DNA of 64,000 nt, from positions 124,001-188,000 of the forward strand of contig JAKZHN010000047.1 of NCBI GenBank assembly GCA_037179335.1, written 5' to 3'. The position numbers were made by a program, and so were the translations under genes. The notes beneath the pieces are model-generated. The model was given only the letters and a program-made list of their open reading frames with translations, did not search any database and had not been told where the DNA came from. The DNA comes from Cyclaneusma minus. Its lineage: Eukaryota > Ascomycota > Leotiomycetes > Marthamycetales > Marthamycetaceae. Below are positions 32,438 through 44,475 of this stretch, one piece after another; position 1 is the stretch's first letter; each line of letters starts with the position of its first letter.

Positions 32438-34065
32438 TCAAACCTCCCTCCCACCCCACCCACTCAAATTAACAACCACCGGCTCCTTCCCACTCCGCGT
32501 AATAACCCACGTAATCACCTCCTCCCCATTATTCACCTCCTGGTGTTCCGCATACGCCGGGATCAGCGCGAAATCGCCCGGTTCGAGGACTTGCTTGATT
32601 GGGGGCGCCGACGGGTCGGGGCGCGAGAGGATGGCGCCGCCGCGGCCGCTGTGGGATGGTGGAGGGGTGAGCTGGGTGTGGGGAAGGGTTGGAGGGGGTG
32701 TGGGGGATGGGTGGTGTTGGGTTTGGTAGGAGATTGGCAGATTTGGGCTGTGGGGAATGATTGATGTGTAAAAGGTGGTGGATATGAGAGAGTGAGAGTG
32801 AGTGAGGTAAAGTGATTATCGAATCTCACAGAGATAACTTGGTGCTCAAACGTGGAACATATCACCAAAGAGAAATTGATGAGATTGTACTCTACAAAAC
32901 AAAAAGGGGGTGTATCGCTGGAGGCTCTCGAAACAGACTGAATCAGTCTACTTACGCCAGCGCATACACAATAGTATCTTGTTCTCCGTGATGATGAACA
33001 GCTGACGAGGTGTAGGGTTCCGCTGTCATTACTGTTGCAAGTTAGCACGTCCCTGACAAACATCGCCACGGCAAATGAATGAATGCCAGCTTCTGGGCTG
33101 CATTGACGAATATCAAGCAGCCAAGTTCAGAGTTGCAGCTGGAGCGAATTCGAGCGCAGCGAGCCACGGGGGTCTGGGGGCTGGCCCCCGAGAATATGAT
33201 GGTAGCGATTTCAGAAAATGACACGACATTAAAACAGTGCATAGAAGCCTTCTCGACCCTATGAGGGTGACACTAGGAAAGCAAAGACGAGAAAACTGGC
33301 AAAAAGTTAAAACATACAACAGCAGGTATTCGCTGGTGGTCACCCACCCAACTACTAATCTGCCGATCTGAGGCTTATGTATGCAAGAGCGGACGGGTTT
33401 GCCAGTTCTCCTCAGTCTATGGTCGTATGTGCTAGATTGTGTGAGGAAGGAGTCTATGAATGAGAATGGAAGTAGGACTTGGGGAGTGTTGTACATCTTG
33501 TATGTTTCGAGACACTGACACAGACAGAAAGAGTCCTGCATAAAACGGAAGGAGATGCAAGATTTGAGAAGTGGAATGCGAGGTAGAGATGACTTGCTCT
33601 AAACCCTTGGCTAGATACCCATGGCTAGATACCCAAAATGAATACTGGGAGACTATTGGGGATGGTGGCTTCATCACTTGCCACCAAAGCAGCCTGGGGA
33701 ACTCGCAACCTAGGAACCCCACCACAAGAACCACAACCCTGTCATACAGATTCGCAAAACGCAGTCCAACAAATCACAAAATTGACATTGAACTGAACGA
33801 CAACCTCAACTCACCAGAAGCGCACAACCGCGTCGACTTCCCCACAATAGCAGCCTACGTCCGCCCACCCAAAACGTCAGAATCGACTCTTCCCAGCAAT
33901 TATGAACATTGAACCTTGTCACGCAAGCTCATTTCATACCTTTCTTGTCATGCCGCCCGTCTGCCCTGTCGAGGCGTCTTGCACTTCGGCGGCTTTGGTG
34001 ACGCTTACTTCGCCTGGAGAAATCATGGGCAGGATGTCTTTGAGGATGGGGAGGAGGGATGCCAT
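32438..34065 (-). CDS. Small single-domain cupin protein
   Basis: Fungal cupin_2 domain protein of 150 residues; reaction unknown. Exons on the minus strand are 34065-33940, 33854-33815, 33031-32956 and 32648-32438, all junctions in frame (GTATGA/CGTAG, GTGAGT/CAACAG, GTAAGT/CCACAG). Joined protein has MASLLPILKDILPMIS, GMTRKAAIVGKSTRLCASVM, then the first cupin motif SSAVHHHGEQDTIVYAL with the metal-binding His/Glu set. The second motif PGDFALIPAYAEHQEV follows, then the end WVITRSGKEPVVVNLSGW. Four small exons inside 1.6 kb of noncoding DNA make this easy to miss; exon 2 is only 40 nt. Intron 2 is 783 bp and contains a foldback arm. Confidence 0.85.
33149..33194. repeat. Solo foldback arm in cupin intron 2
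   Basis: TTCGAGCGCAGCGAGCCACG to GGCTGGCCCCCGAGAA. No partner arm was found within 1 kb. Confidence 0.85.
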
Positions 34066-35786
34066 GGTTTGTGGATTGAAGAGGTTTTGATGGGAAGTGG
34101 CTGTGTAGTAGAGTAGATATATACAAAGATGCTTGGCGAGTTGGTGGAGCGGGGTGGGGGGGTTGGAGTTGGATTGGGGTGTGTGATTGGGGTTGGATTG
34201 GGGTGTGTGATTGAGGTAGTGATGGACCGATGAAGACTGATGTTGGAAGAATGATGCTCAAACTATGCTGTCGTCGTGGACAAGCAAGCACTAGAGATCT
34301 TTGCACCACGATGATTGGATGATTCTCGTCCCGCGCCGTCATCCCGCAGTCCAGTCGCTGCCGAAGCCAAAACCACATCTAGCATCGCGACATGGACATT
34401 CGCTAGTTCGACTCGAAGCCTTGAGTTTTTGAAGACGTTTGAGTTTCGGACTCCTCACCATTCCAGCTTCCTGCTTCCAAATTATCGTGTAATCCCTGAA
34501 CTTGTTGACTACTTAATTTTAATAGAAGAGTCCACAGCAAATGTGACATTTCCAACACATGCGAAAATACACGTACAGATTAACAGATAACCCCAAGCAA
34601 GAGTCAACACGTCATCGACACAGCCAGCAGAACCCCAGGTTCCCGAAAGGGAAGTCTGGGGGCCACGCGAGTACAGCCCTGGGATGACCATATCATAATC
34701 TTTCAAAATGGGATCCTCATCCTCCCATCATCCATCCCATACCACAATGTGCTTCGCAGAAATTTCTCAAGAAACAGACTGGACATGGCGCGCAAATATA
34801 CAAAATCGAAAAGAAATCCAAGCTCGGATAGAGATACAGTATTGAGGATGACGAAAGAAAAATCTATATACACCCCCCTCCTAAAAGTAAAATCCAACCC
34901 GTGGCAATTCTCAGACAATACCCCGTGTTTTATCCTTCTGAATCCCAAATCCCAAATCCCTCGGCATTTCAACCGCAGAAAGCACGGCCTGTTCCTGGAT
35001 TCCAAGAAACACCTTTGTTAGGCAATTGACTGTCTCGAAACTATTCAACTGCCGCTATTAAAAATCAAAAATCTACTTCTTGTTAACAAGCTGCTGCTTA
35101 TGCTATCGACTTTTTAAAGGCCAGCCCCCAGACCCCCGTGCTCGATCTCATCAACCATCGATAGCCATAACTCCTCACACCCGGGAATTGGCATTAGCAG
35201 TTAGCACATAGCCGCTGGATACACACACATTAGACCCCAAAGCATATCAGACTCGTGCTGGAAATTTCTGCAAGCACATTTTCACTACTTACCACACATC
35301 GCCATCCATATTACAGTCATCACATTCACCCAACCTCACAGCTACCTAGAAGACAGGCATTTCATTTCATCCTTCCATTCCTTCTCCTTTCTTTCTCACT
35401 TCTTCCCAGTAGCTTACACAATCAACCAACCCAAATCCACCACACATGCATGCTCTAATCCCATCCACCCACCCTTCAACGCCGTCGGGCCAAGCCCCCA
35501 CTCCTCAATAGCGCTTTTCAACGCATCAAAAGTTATCGCGCATCAAATCAAAGCTGTGTATGGATCTGTAACCAGTCCGTCTCCATAGAGCTAGCTAGCC
35601 ATTCTTCTAATTAGACTCTAATCTAAACTCGTTCCTTCCGCACGAACGAGAACTCCCAGTTCAGTGCACCACCACGAGTCGATAAAACTCCCAGTCCAAT
35701 GCACCACCAACCAGACCTCGATCTGCAAATCCCCAGACTCGCGAGAGAAACAACCCCCACTCATCCCCACACCTCCAACCTCCCTC
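34066..35786. other. Intergenic region between cupin and SPT5 genes
   Basis: 1.7 kb. It has a direct duplication of GGGGTTGGATTGGGGTG-type sequence at 34165-34210 and a decayed foldback arm at 35119-35146. ORFs are short and without family signs. Confidence 0.4.
35119..35146. repeat. Decayed solo foldback arm
   Basis: GGCCAGCCCCCAGACCCCCG followed by TGCTCGAT; the GCTCGCTGC part of the tip is deleted. Confidence 0.7.
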
Positions 35787-38700
35787 CTAATCATCCTCAT
35801 ACCTCGGCCCATCCCCCCCATCATCCCCACCCCACCCCGCCCCCGGCGTCTCCGGCACCCCGGCACCAGCACCCCATCCCGGCGTCGGCGCAGCATACGG
35901 ATAGCCCCCTCCACTGGCCCCCGGAGTCGGCGCCGCAGCCGGCGTGGGAGCGCTTTCCGGTCCACCGTAGCCAGCGCCCGGCGTAGGAGCTTGGAATGCA
36001 CCTGGAGTTGGCGCGCTTTCGGGACCCGCTGCGCCTCCCCAGCCAGCGCCGGGAGTGGGAGCGGTTGGGTAGGCGGCGGGGGTGGGGGCGGAGTAGGGGG
36101 CAGCGGAGGGTGTGGGGCCGCTGGGACCGCCTGGGGTGGGGGCGGAGAGTGTGACGCCTGGGGTGGGTGCATCGTAGGGGCCGGAGGCGGATGCGGTGTT
36201 GCCCCAGGCGTCCGAGGCAGACTCGTTGCGAGAGGAATTGTGAGCGGGCGTTGCATTGGAGCCGCTGCCGTACGCGGGAGTCTTGGAACCCCACGCATCA
36301 CCACCGCCAGATGAGCCCATTCCGTACGCGGGCGTCTTGGAGCCAGAGGAGAAGGGGTCGTCGGCGCGCGAGCTCATGCCGTATGCTGGAGTCTTGGAGC
36401 CAGACGCAAAAGGATCGTCGGAGCGGGATGAACTGCCGCCGTAAGCAGGAGTTTTGCTGCCAGCTGCCCAGGCGGGAGTGCGACTGCCGGCGCCGTATGC
36501 GGTGCGGCTTCCGTCATTCTGCCACGCAGGTGTTCGTGAACCGAGACTGTCACCGCCGCCACGGCTCCATGCAGGAGTTCTGCTGCCAGTACTGGCTGTT
36601 GCTCCGGCAGGTGCTATTCAGACGTCAGTATCCATGTAAACAGCCGAGTTTGAAAGATTGCACCAAAAAGAGCCGAATCACTAGGGGCATCTTCCTGGGG
36701 GCCAGCCCCCAGACCCCCGGGCCTCGCTGCGCTCGATTCTTTTTCGAAGTTTGAAACAGAATTACATTTGAGGAAAAATCGAGCGCAGCGAGCCACGGGG
36801 GTCTGGGGGCTGGCCCCCAGGAAAGAAGCAGTGACAAGACAGAATAGTTAATTCGAGGGGTGACAAGGAAAGAAAAAACTTACTTCTGTTAGAACCCGAA
36901 CCCCATGCAGGAGTTCGCTCGTGATGTCCGGCAGCCATTGGAGTACGGCTACCATCGTGTCTTGGAGTCATTCCACCACCGCGACCTCCTCCCCCATATC
37001 CTCCACGTCCGCGGTGTGGATCGACAATGCTACCAGTGATCTTGTCCCGGTAGTTGACAAACTCCTTGGGAACATTGATCGTCTTGCTCTTGGTGTGGAG
37101 CTCAACCCGGACGTGGGTATCAGTGGCATCCTTGACGATACCCAGCAAGCCCTTGTAGCCACCCTTCTTGATCGTGACAGTCTGGCCGATGGCTCTGTCA
37201 CGACCGAAGGTCTTGGGCGGTGGCATTGCATTGGCTTCAGCAGCACCGTTTCGCTTCAGCGCAGGGTTCATCGCAGTCAGATCGGGGCCAGCAAGAGTCT
37301 GCTTGACACCGGCCTTGTTCGAGACGGATGCGACGTTGGTAGTCCTCGCCACGAAGACACCGGCATTCTCGGTGCGTTCGGGGGCATGCATGAACAAAAA
37401 GACTCTGTGGATGTGCATGATTCGGCCTTGCCTGGCATCACCACCAATTTCCTTGATAATATCGTCGACGTGGATAGTAGCACCATTCCGATCGGTGGCA
37501 ACAGCATGCTTTCGCTTCTCGATTTTGTTGGAGATCTGAGACGGGAGAACAGTTCGAGTGGACTCGTTCTGGTCGAGCACAATCATGGACTCGCGGTCAA
37601 TCTTGACGATGCAGCCGACGGTTTCTGGATCAAGCTGAACCAGATCCCAGAGTGCATATTGACCAAGAGAACCAGCACCACCAGCATCGCTGGCCTCGCG
37701 CAGATCCTTGCTGAAGACAGTGATCTCAGTCATGTTCTGATCGCTGACAAAGGTGACCTTGTCTTCGGAAATCTTGACCACCATACCGACTTCATCGCGG
37801 TAGCTGCTTCCACCGATGACCTTGACGTGGTCACCAGTACGGAATCTCTTGCGAAGACCCTTGACTGGAACCTCAATCGTTTGATTCCGAAGAGGTCCGT
37901 CAGTGACAGACATCGTAACAATATCAGCCTGGACTGACACTGCCTTGCCAATGACACCCTTCTGTTCACCCTCCCAGACTTCGATGATGTCGCCTGGAAG
38001 ATACGACGCATTGGCGGTGCTTTGTTTCAGACTTGCTGCGAGAGCATTCAAGTCCAAATTCTCGGTACCATCCTCAGCGCCAGTCGCAAAACGAGTGACT
38101 TCTTCGAGGGTCGGGTTGACATCCTTGGTGATCAGATTCTGAATCTTCATGTCTTTCACGCAGTATCCATTGGCGTATTCATCGCCATGGTACAGCCAGA
38201 CGTTGGGCTGGATGTTGTTCAAGAATCTCGCATGACGCTTCTTGGCCTCCGTATCACTGAACAGCCTTGGTGGTGGTCGAGGTCCTGCAGCCACACGCTT
38301 TCTCTTTCCAGATGCGTCGACAGGGGCGTTGAGATCTTCATTGAGGCCGTAGTCGAGTCGGGGAACATATCGGACATTCACCTCCAAGCCATTGGACGTG
38401 ACATCGATGACCTGGGCCAAGTCACCTGCATATTTGGCAGGCCGCCTGATTCGGACATACGAGCCAACTTCGAGGGCCTCGGTGTGTTGCACTCGAAGCA
38501 GATCCGGCATCTCCTTGATCTCGACCAGCAGCATCTTGGTTCGCGGGTAGACATTCATAATGCCGTCGACAGCGGACAAGACCTCAGGTTGACGCTTCGC
38601 CTCGACGTAGATGTATCCTCGCATTGACGCGTTGGTGCCTCCTCGCTCAAAGGCTGCGGTGATCTTCAATTGATCCGGCGTACCTGCTTTCTCCTCGACC

Positions 38701-39765
38701 CGCTTCATCAGCTGGAAGACGGCCTCGCGCTCCTTGCCTTCCTTGCACCGGACAGCCCAAATGCTCGGATCTTCGACACTGGGGAGCAGAAGGCGTTTTG
38801 GCACAATAGCAGAGTCGCCCAAGCCAGGTCCAGTCTGTCTCTTGGCGTATCTCTTGCGCAGAATCTCGGCCTGTTTCTCTGCGTCCAGACTGGCCTCCAT
38901 CTCACGTCTACGGTCCAACTCGCGATGTCGGCGGTCGTCGGAGTCGGCGCCCGCAGGCAGCTCGTGGAGGTCGTCGGGGTGGGTGTCGGCGATGAAGTTG
39001 TCCTTGAGCTCATTGAGTTCGTCCTCGTCTTCATCGGCTTCATCCTCGCTTTCGTCGACTTCGGCTTCGACATCGAGGAACTGGTTGCGACGCTCGCGGC
39101 GGCGCTTTCTGCGGTGGCCCTAGAAGATCAGAGATGTCAGCAAAGTGGCAATACAGATGCAGAATCGCAGATTTGATTCCGGCGTTCGAGACACGTTATT
39201 CCTGGGGGCCAGCCCCCAGACCCCCGTGGCTCGCTGCGCTCGATGTCATTTGCAGAGGCGTGGTCGCAGATTGATGCAATGGCAGAGGAGTGTCAGACTC
39301 GAGCAGCAGGTCGAGCAACAAGTCGAGCGCCGGATTCGAGCCCCAGAGTCGAGCATCAAAGTCTCGTCGCAGATTTGATTTCTGAGTTCGAGAGACGGTC
39401 TGCAGAGATGTCGTCGCAGAAGGGACAAAACTCACAGTGACTTCCTCCTCCTCTTCGTCTTCCTCCTCATCCTCCTCGTCATCGTCATCTCCGCCAAGAT
39501 CCTCGCCATCGCCCTCGGCGTCTTCTTCATCCTCGCCAGCACCATCCTCATCATCGGCAGCACTTCTGCGCTGCTTCGACTTCGACGACGGAGCTTCTTC
39601 ATCCTCGTCGTCATCTTCCTCGTTGCGCGCGCCGCCGTTGCGATTAGCCTTGCCATTTCGCGGGGCATCTTCCTCGTCAGACATGTCGGCAGGCGCAGGG
39701 TTGAAGTTGTCGTCTTCGGACTCGTCGTCGTCAAAGCGACCGCTCATGAGATCGGCAGTCGACAT
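35787..39765 (-). CDS. SPT5: Transcription elongation factor SPT5
   Basis: Large subunit of the Spt4-Spt5 (DSIF) complex that clamps RNA polymerase II and recruits processing factors. Exons on the minus strand are 39765-39436, 39119-36884 and 36613-35787, giving about 1130 residues. Domains in order: long acidic N-terminus (residues ~1-200), the NGN domain (IWAVRCKEGKEREAVFQLMK ... GYIYVEAKRQPEVLSAVDG), several KOW segments (YVRIRRPAKYAGDLAQVID, YLPGDIIEVWEGEQKGVIG, DHVKVIGGSSYRDEVGMVV, QTVTIKKGGYKGLLGIVKD), then an RGG-type stretch. The C-terminal repeat region has S[RK]TPA[WY] units (at least seven) followed by APTPG units, the region phosphorylated by Bur1/Cdk9 in relatives. Both introns (316 and 270 bp) contain foldback arms. 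Assignment is firm. Confidence 0.95.
36692..36737. repeat. Foldback arm in SPT5 intron 2 (first of inside-out pair)
   Basis: TTCCTGGGGGCCAGCCCCCA to GCCTCGCTGCGCTCGAT. It is followed 40 bp later by the opposite arm, so the outer tips face each other. Confidence 0.88.
36778..36823. repeat. Foldback arm in SPT5 intron 2 (second of inside-out pair)
   Basis: ATCGAGCGCAGCGAGCCACG to GGCTGGCCCCCAGGAA. Together with 36692-36737 this gives an inside-out configuration, also seen at 47327-47443. Confidence 0.88.
39199..39244. repeat. Solo foldback arm in SPT5 intron 1
   Basis: ATTCCTGGGGGCCAGCCCCC to GGCTCGCTGCGCTCGAT inside the 316-bp first intron. No partner arm was found in this intron. Confidence 0.88.
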
Positions 39766-41089
39766 GGTTGCGAATTGGGGTGGGAGAGCTGGTGTGGACA
39801 GGTGTCGTGGAGGGATTGGAGCAGATCTGGGTGGTTCAAAGTGCCAGTCCAGAGCCAAACAACAGGATTGCTTGACGAGCCTGCGCGTGTGAAGACGAGC
39901 AGGAGAGGTGTTGTGGGAGAGGAAGAGAGATTCTTTGATGGAGTGCGGTTGGAGAGGGAGACATAGCTTCGCGCCCGAATTCCAGCGGTCTTAGCGTCGC
40001 GTCAGCCTCACCGGGCCAGCCACACTCAGCCTCGCGTGACAAGGCTGTGGGCATATGACAGCAAGTGACAGCTATGACGGTGACGGTGACATGTGACAGT
40101 GACAGCTTTCCGCCTATCTCATTCTCCTCCGACCTTCCTCTCAACATCAACATCTGTCACTCATATGTGAAAACACAACACGCTCTTCTCTCGTCGAACC
40201 CCCAGAAGTCACCATACTCTCCTCAATTCCTCATACCGCTCCCTAGACGTTTCATCCACAACTTCCGGGACTCGAAATGAACGACAGTCTCAATCCTCAT
40301 CCACCACCAAACGCATCCACACGCACCGCTCATTCTCTACTTTTCATGTCTCTGTACTTTCTTCACTGTCCTCGCAAAGATTTCTTCTACTTTTTGCTTC
40401 CATGATGTCTGAACTTAGCATTCAAGTCTCCGCTGTTTCACTAACCAGCTTCGATGCCACCTGCAGCTGGATTCCTGGGGGCCAGCCCCCAGACCCCCGT
40501 GCCTCGCTGCGCTCGTTCTTGTTCTCTGCTCGAAAAACCAAATTGATATCTACATAGCAAATACCGCTCAAAACATCAAGCAGTTCTTGACAAAACTCGT
40601 GGTCTGTTTTTATCAATTATGCTGCTCCCTCGTTCTGCAGCCCTAGGCCCTTCTCGAAGTCGGGGCCATGATATTACCATCGGAGCCTTACGCGGCCCTG
40701 ATGAGCTGGCCAATATCTTTCAGCTTTTGGCAAGTGTCAGAGCCCACGGGGTTTTTGATTGGTGGGAAGGTCTCGTTCATTATCTCGTACCTAGGTATCT
40801 ATACAGTGAGGCTGTGCAGCCTGTGATACGTCTCATTTGCGGGGTTCTGAAGTCCCCAACAAGCAGCAAGAGTATGAGGTAACACCCCAGAGCCTCGCGC
40901 TTTTGAATTCTTGATCTCGCCAGGTCTCTGCTGACTTCAACTGTCCAAGATCTTTCCGAAGCCGTAACCCCATATCCCATCTGTTCTCAAGCCAAGATCA
41001 CGAGCGTCAGACATTCCGAAGCTATAGCACCATATCCCACCTTTTCCCAAGTCCAACACCACCAGCATCACACAGTCTCACTTGACACA
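39766..41089. other. Divergent region between SPT5 and HET gene 1
   Basis: 1.3 kb. It holds a solo foldback arm at 40472-40515 (ATTCCTGGGGGCCAGCCCCC, tip GCCTCGCTGCGCTCG) and a short direct repeat of CGAAGC.(T)A.(A)CCCCATATCCCA type at 40957-41040. An 87-codon ORF (40619-40882) has no family resemblance. Confidence 0.45.
40472..40515. repeat. Solo foldback arm upstream of HET gene 1
   Basis: Same arm as in SPT5 intron 1, with CGTGCCTCGCTGCGCTCG at its tip. Confidence 0.82.
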
Positions 41090-43771
41090 ATGTCGGCATC
41101 CCACGATCCTTCTCCTTCCGTAATCGAGCAGCTAGCCTCTGATGCTGGCAGTTTCGACGGACCGAACCTCGACGAACCCTACGCCATCGATGCCTCTGAG
41201 TCTTACCACCTCCGACTTCTGTTCAGTTCGAACGAAGACCAGGGTTTCGCTGAGCACGAAGGAGAAGCAAGCAGCAAGTACTTGGAACGAGCATCCGATA
41301 CCTCTTCGCCTTCCGACATCGAGCGACGAGATCCTGTTGCTGGCAGTGTTGACGAACAGGAACTCGGTCAGCCAAACCCTGTCGATGCTTCCAAGAGCAA
41401 AGAGTCCGATTCCCACGGTTCAGGCAGCAATGGTGACCACAACCCCGAGAGCGCGGAGAGCTGCGCCTGTGGTAATGAAGGGCATAAAAATCTTACCGCG
41501 TGGTTCGCGTGGCACTCGCAGTTTAAACGAGACGGCAGATACAGATACCGAAACGGCAATTACAGAACCGTCGTGGATTTCCAGCGTGAATTCTGGCAAA
41601 GCTTAGACGATGACGAGCTCGACAGGGAACGAATTAGGCAGCATGTCAGCCTTGCTATGGATCGTGTAGAAATGCGTGACGATCATTGCGCCAACTGCCG
41701 AAGAGTTTTGAAGATCTGGCACCAGAAGCCATTTGAACCCGCTATTTACCATGAAAATGTTTACGAATTCGAGGCTTCCTGTCAGCAAAGATGCCATTTA
41801 TGTTTGTTGTTCTTGCAACGTCTCAGGCGGAATGACCCCCAAATCTGTTTCGACAGGTTATACAAACTTCAGGGCCGCGTGAAATGCCTGCGCGTGAAAT
41901 GCCTGCGCGTACCCTCGAAAGCTCGGAAGATTCACATAGCGAAGAACGACAAGCAGGTGTATCTATCATTGCCGCCGCATGGATGGAGAGGTACCTTATT
42001 CACCATGATATTTGAGTTACAACTAGTGCAAGGTGCGATACTTATTTTTCTCTCCTCATTTTAATATCGATGTTGCAGCGGAAGAAACTCACAACAAACA
42101 GGACAAACAACAGGGGATGCTTCTGAGCCACCCAAGGTTGCACTGGACGACCCAGATCGCTTTGTCGGACTTGAGTTGGCAAAGCACTGGTTGCGACTTT
42201 GCTTGGACACCCATTCGTGCCTAGGCGCTGGCGATTCGACTCATCGTCTACCTGCACGTCTTATTGATGTTCATTCTCAACCGGTACGCCTAATTGTTAC
42301 CTCAGACTTAGTAGAACGACCCCAGTATGCTACTTTAAGTCATTGTTGGGGCGGTGTCGACTTCCTTACTCTTACAAAGGAGTCTTTAAATCAGTTTACC
42401 CAGTTCATACCCGAACATGGGCCGCGTGGCCTTTCGAAGACCTTTCGGGATGCAATATTTATTACAAAAAGCCTAGGTCTCCATTTTTTATGGATCGACT
42501 CCCTTTGCATTATACAGAACTCGGTAGAGGATTGGAGGCAAGAATCAGTTCTTATGAGCGAAGTGTATGGCGGCTCTACGATCAACATCGCTGCCGCAGC
42601 GGCTCCGAACGGCACGTATGGTTGTTTTATGCAGCCTGAAGGCTATATTGGAAAGTTTTGTTTTCGTTCAATTTCGCGGTCGAGCCATCCTCCACGATAT
42701 ACTGGGCGAGAAGATTCAACACCTGCTATGATTACCTGGACAGTCCTTGGGACGACGTATTCTGAGTCGGTGAATGACTCACCCTTGTGTACGCGAGCAT
42801 GGGTGTTACAGGAATGGATCTTGGCTCCTAGAACACTCTTTTTCACCAATACTGAGATATTCTGGGAGTGCAGAAGTCTGTTGGCCTCCGAAACTTTCCC
42901 CGACGGAGCCCAAGGGCCGAATGCGCGCGACAACGACTCGGTTTACCTGCGGCCCTGGAACGAAGTGGTACAGCTTTATTGTAGAAGTCAACTCACTTAC
43001 ACTAGTGACAAGCTTGTAGCCTTGTCTGGAATTGCCCGAAAATTTCAAAAGCAGACTGGGGACGCCTACTTCGGCGGACTATGGAGCAAAGACATGGAAG
43101 AGCAGCTGCTATGGGTCGGTCGCGAGCCCGTATCCTGGAGTGAACGAGTACTATCAGGTACGCAGTATATTGCTCCCTCGTGGTCCTGGGCATCGCTGCC
43201 TGGTACAGCAAGCATAAACCACCCACTCTGTGATCCCCATACACACCTACGTGCGGCAGCACGTCAATATTTCGCTCATGTCCTTGATGTTTCCACTATC
43301 CCTTGTGGACCAAATCTACTCGGACAACTCTCTGGAGGTTCTCTCACGATGAGCTGCAAGCTTATAGTGGCAGGCAAGCTTCGCGAAAGCATTGGTTTGT
43401 GCCATGGGTTTGAGCCAAACGACTCCAGGTTCGATTGGTTCGACTTCAGCGCCGTTAATATTGCTCTGGATACGGATCGTTTCGACGGCCCCGTTGTTAT
43501 TCTGCCGATGATGAGCGAATCTTTGCCATCTAGCTATGACTATCCCAGGGAGATCCGAGGATTAGTACTCGCGGAGTCTCAGTCCAGAAGGGGTGAATAT
43601 TACAGGGCTGGCTCATTTGAATGGACTGGACTTTACGAGAGCGAGCGAAGACGAATAGATGCAACAATGAAGGTAATGGGGATGCGGAGAGGGGTGAAGA
43701 AAGCGCGCTTTGCCAAGTTCCTCTCAACGCCCAAGTACCCGGACGAACACTATGTCATCACCATCATTTGA
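41090..43771 (+). CDS. HET-domain protein 1
   Basis: Heterokaryon-incompatibility domain protein of about 870 residues; the family acts in nonself recognition and related cell-death responses, but most genomic copies are uncharacterised. Exons 41090-42032 and about 42102-43771. A second in-frame acceptor at 42114 is possible; the one 5' (42079) would shift frame. The N-terminal ~150 residues are acidic and Ser-rich. Cys-rich pairs (CANCRRVL, CQQRCHLCLLFL) precede the domain, as in many HET proteins. The HET core is at about residues 389-460: YATLSHCWGG, LSKTFRDAIFITKSLGL, FLWIDSLCIIQN and EDWRQES. The C-terminal half contains AWVLQEWILAPRTLFFT and PSWSWASLPG, usual after the domain. A short in-frame duplication gives VKCLRVKCLRV near residue 267. 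Confidence 0.9.
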
Positions 43772-44240
43772 GACACCATCACACTCGCCAGATGGGAAGA
43801 AGTTCGCCACATTTCAGATTCCTACTCCTCGGAAGAATCCTCCCGGAGCACATCACCGAGGACTCCTCGAGTCTGGCCTCGAACCCCGAACCGAAAGCGC
43901 CGTGCTCCAGATCCCGAATACGACGACAGACATCGACGCCAGGTCGACAGCTCTCCTCACCGAAATCCGGCATCGCTTCTCTTTCACCCAAGCTCTGCTT
44001 GAAAAACTCTCCAAGTCTCAACACCTTCCCATCTCGGAGACTTTACACAGCCTCCAGCATCATATCCGCGATTTTGTTTCAACGACAACCATACCTCGCA
44101 ATTCCAAAGAAGTGGCGCACGGCCAGTGTCCGGACAAGGCTCGTCTACTACTTCCCATCCTGGATCTCATACTCGCAGACCGGACCATTCGGGCCCTGGT
44201 GAAAATAGTGTCTTTGAATACCGCCAGACCCGTGCCCTAG
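43752..44240 (+). CDS. Small hypothetical ORF overlapping the HET 1 3' end
   Basis: 162 codons starting MSSPSFETPSHSPDGKKF, in a different frame from and overlapping the last 20 bases of HET gene 1. Composition is protein-like (a charged C-terminal half with LLLPILDLILADRTIRALVK). I do not recognise a domain and there is no independent support, so it may be a chance frame. Confidence 0.25.
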   Translation: MSSPSFETPSHSPDGKKFATFQIPTPRKNPPGAHHRGLLESGLEPRTESAVLQIPNTTTDIDARSTALLTEIRHRFSFTQALLEKLSKSQHLPISETLHSLQHHIRDFVSTTTIPRNSKEVAHGQCPDKARLLLPILDLILADRTIRALVKIVSLNTARPVP

Positions 44241-44336
44241 CGGAGAAGACATACAAGTTCTTCCCCGGCCTTCTGTTCTCTCTCTCCGTTTTCCACTTTC
44301 TGTCAGTCGCCAAAGTGACCTTGCAATAACGACAAT

Positions 44337-44470
44337 TGTCGCATGAGCAGAAGGCCAGGAGACTGGAGATAGAGAGGACTGAAGAGAGAAGAGCTGAAGG
44401 AGCCCTCTCTCAGCCGTATATATAGACCTCTAGCTGACTAAGAGAGCTGCCAAGGCGCTATCCTGCAACA
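44337..44470 (+). mobile_element. Small LTR-like insertion, family B copy 3
   Basis: 134 bp from TGTCGCATGAGCAG to GCGCTATCCTGCAACA, flanked by a perfect 5-bp duplication ACAAT (44332-44336 and 44471-44475). It shares GAGCTGAAGGAGCCCTCTCT and TATATATAGACC with copy 1. Confidence 0.87.
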
Positions 44471-44475
44471 ACAAT

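Noticed and set aside
36921..37937. 338-codon plus-strand ORF
   Set aside because: It is the antisense shadow of SPT5 exon 2, which has strong family support.
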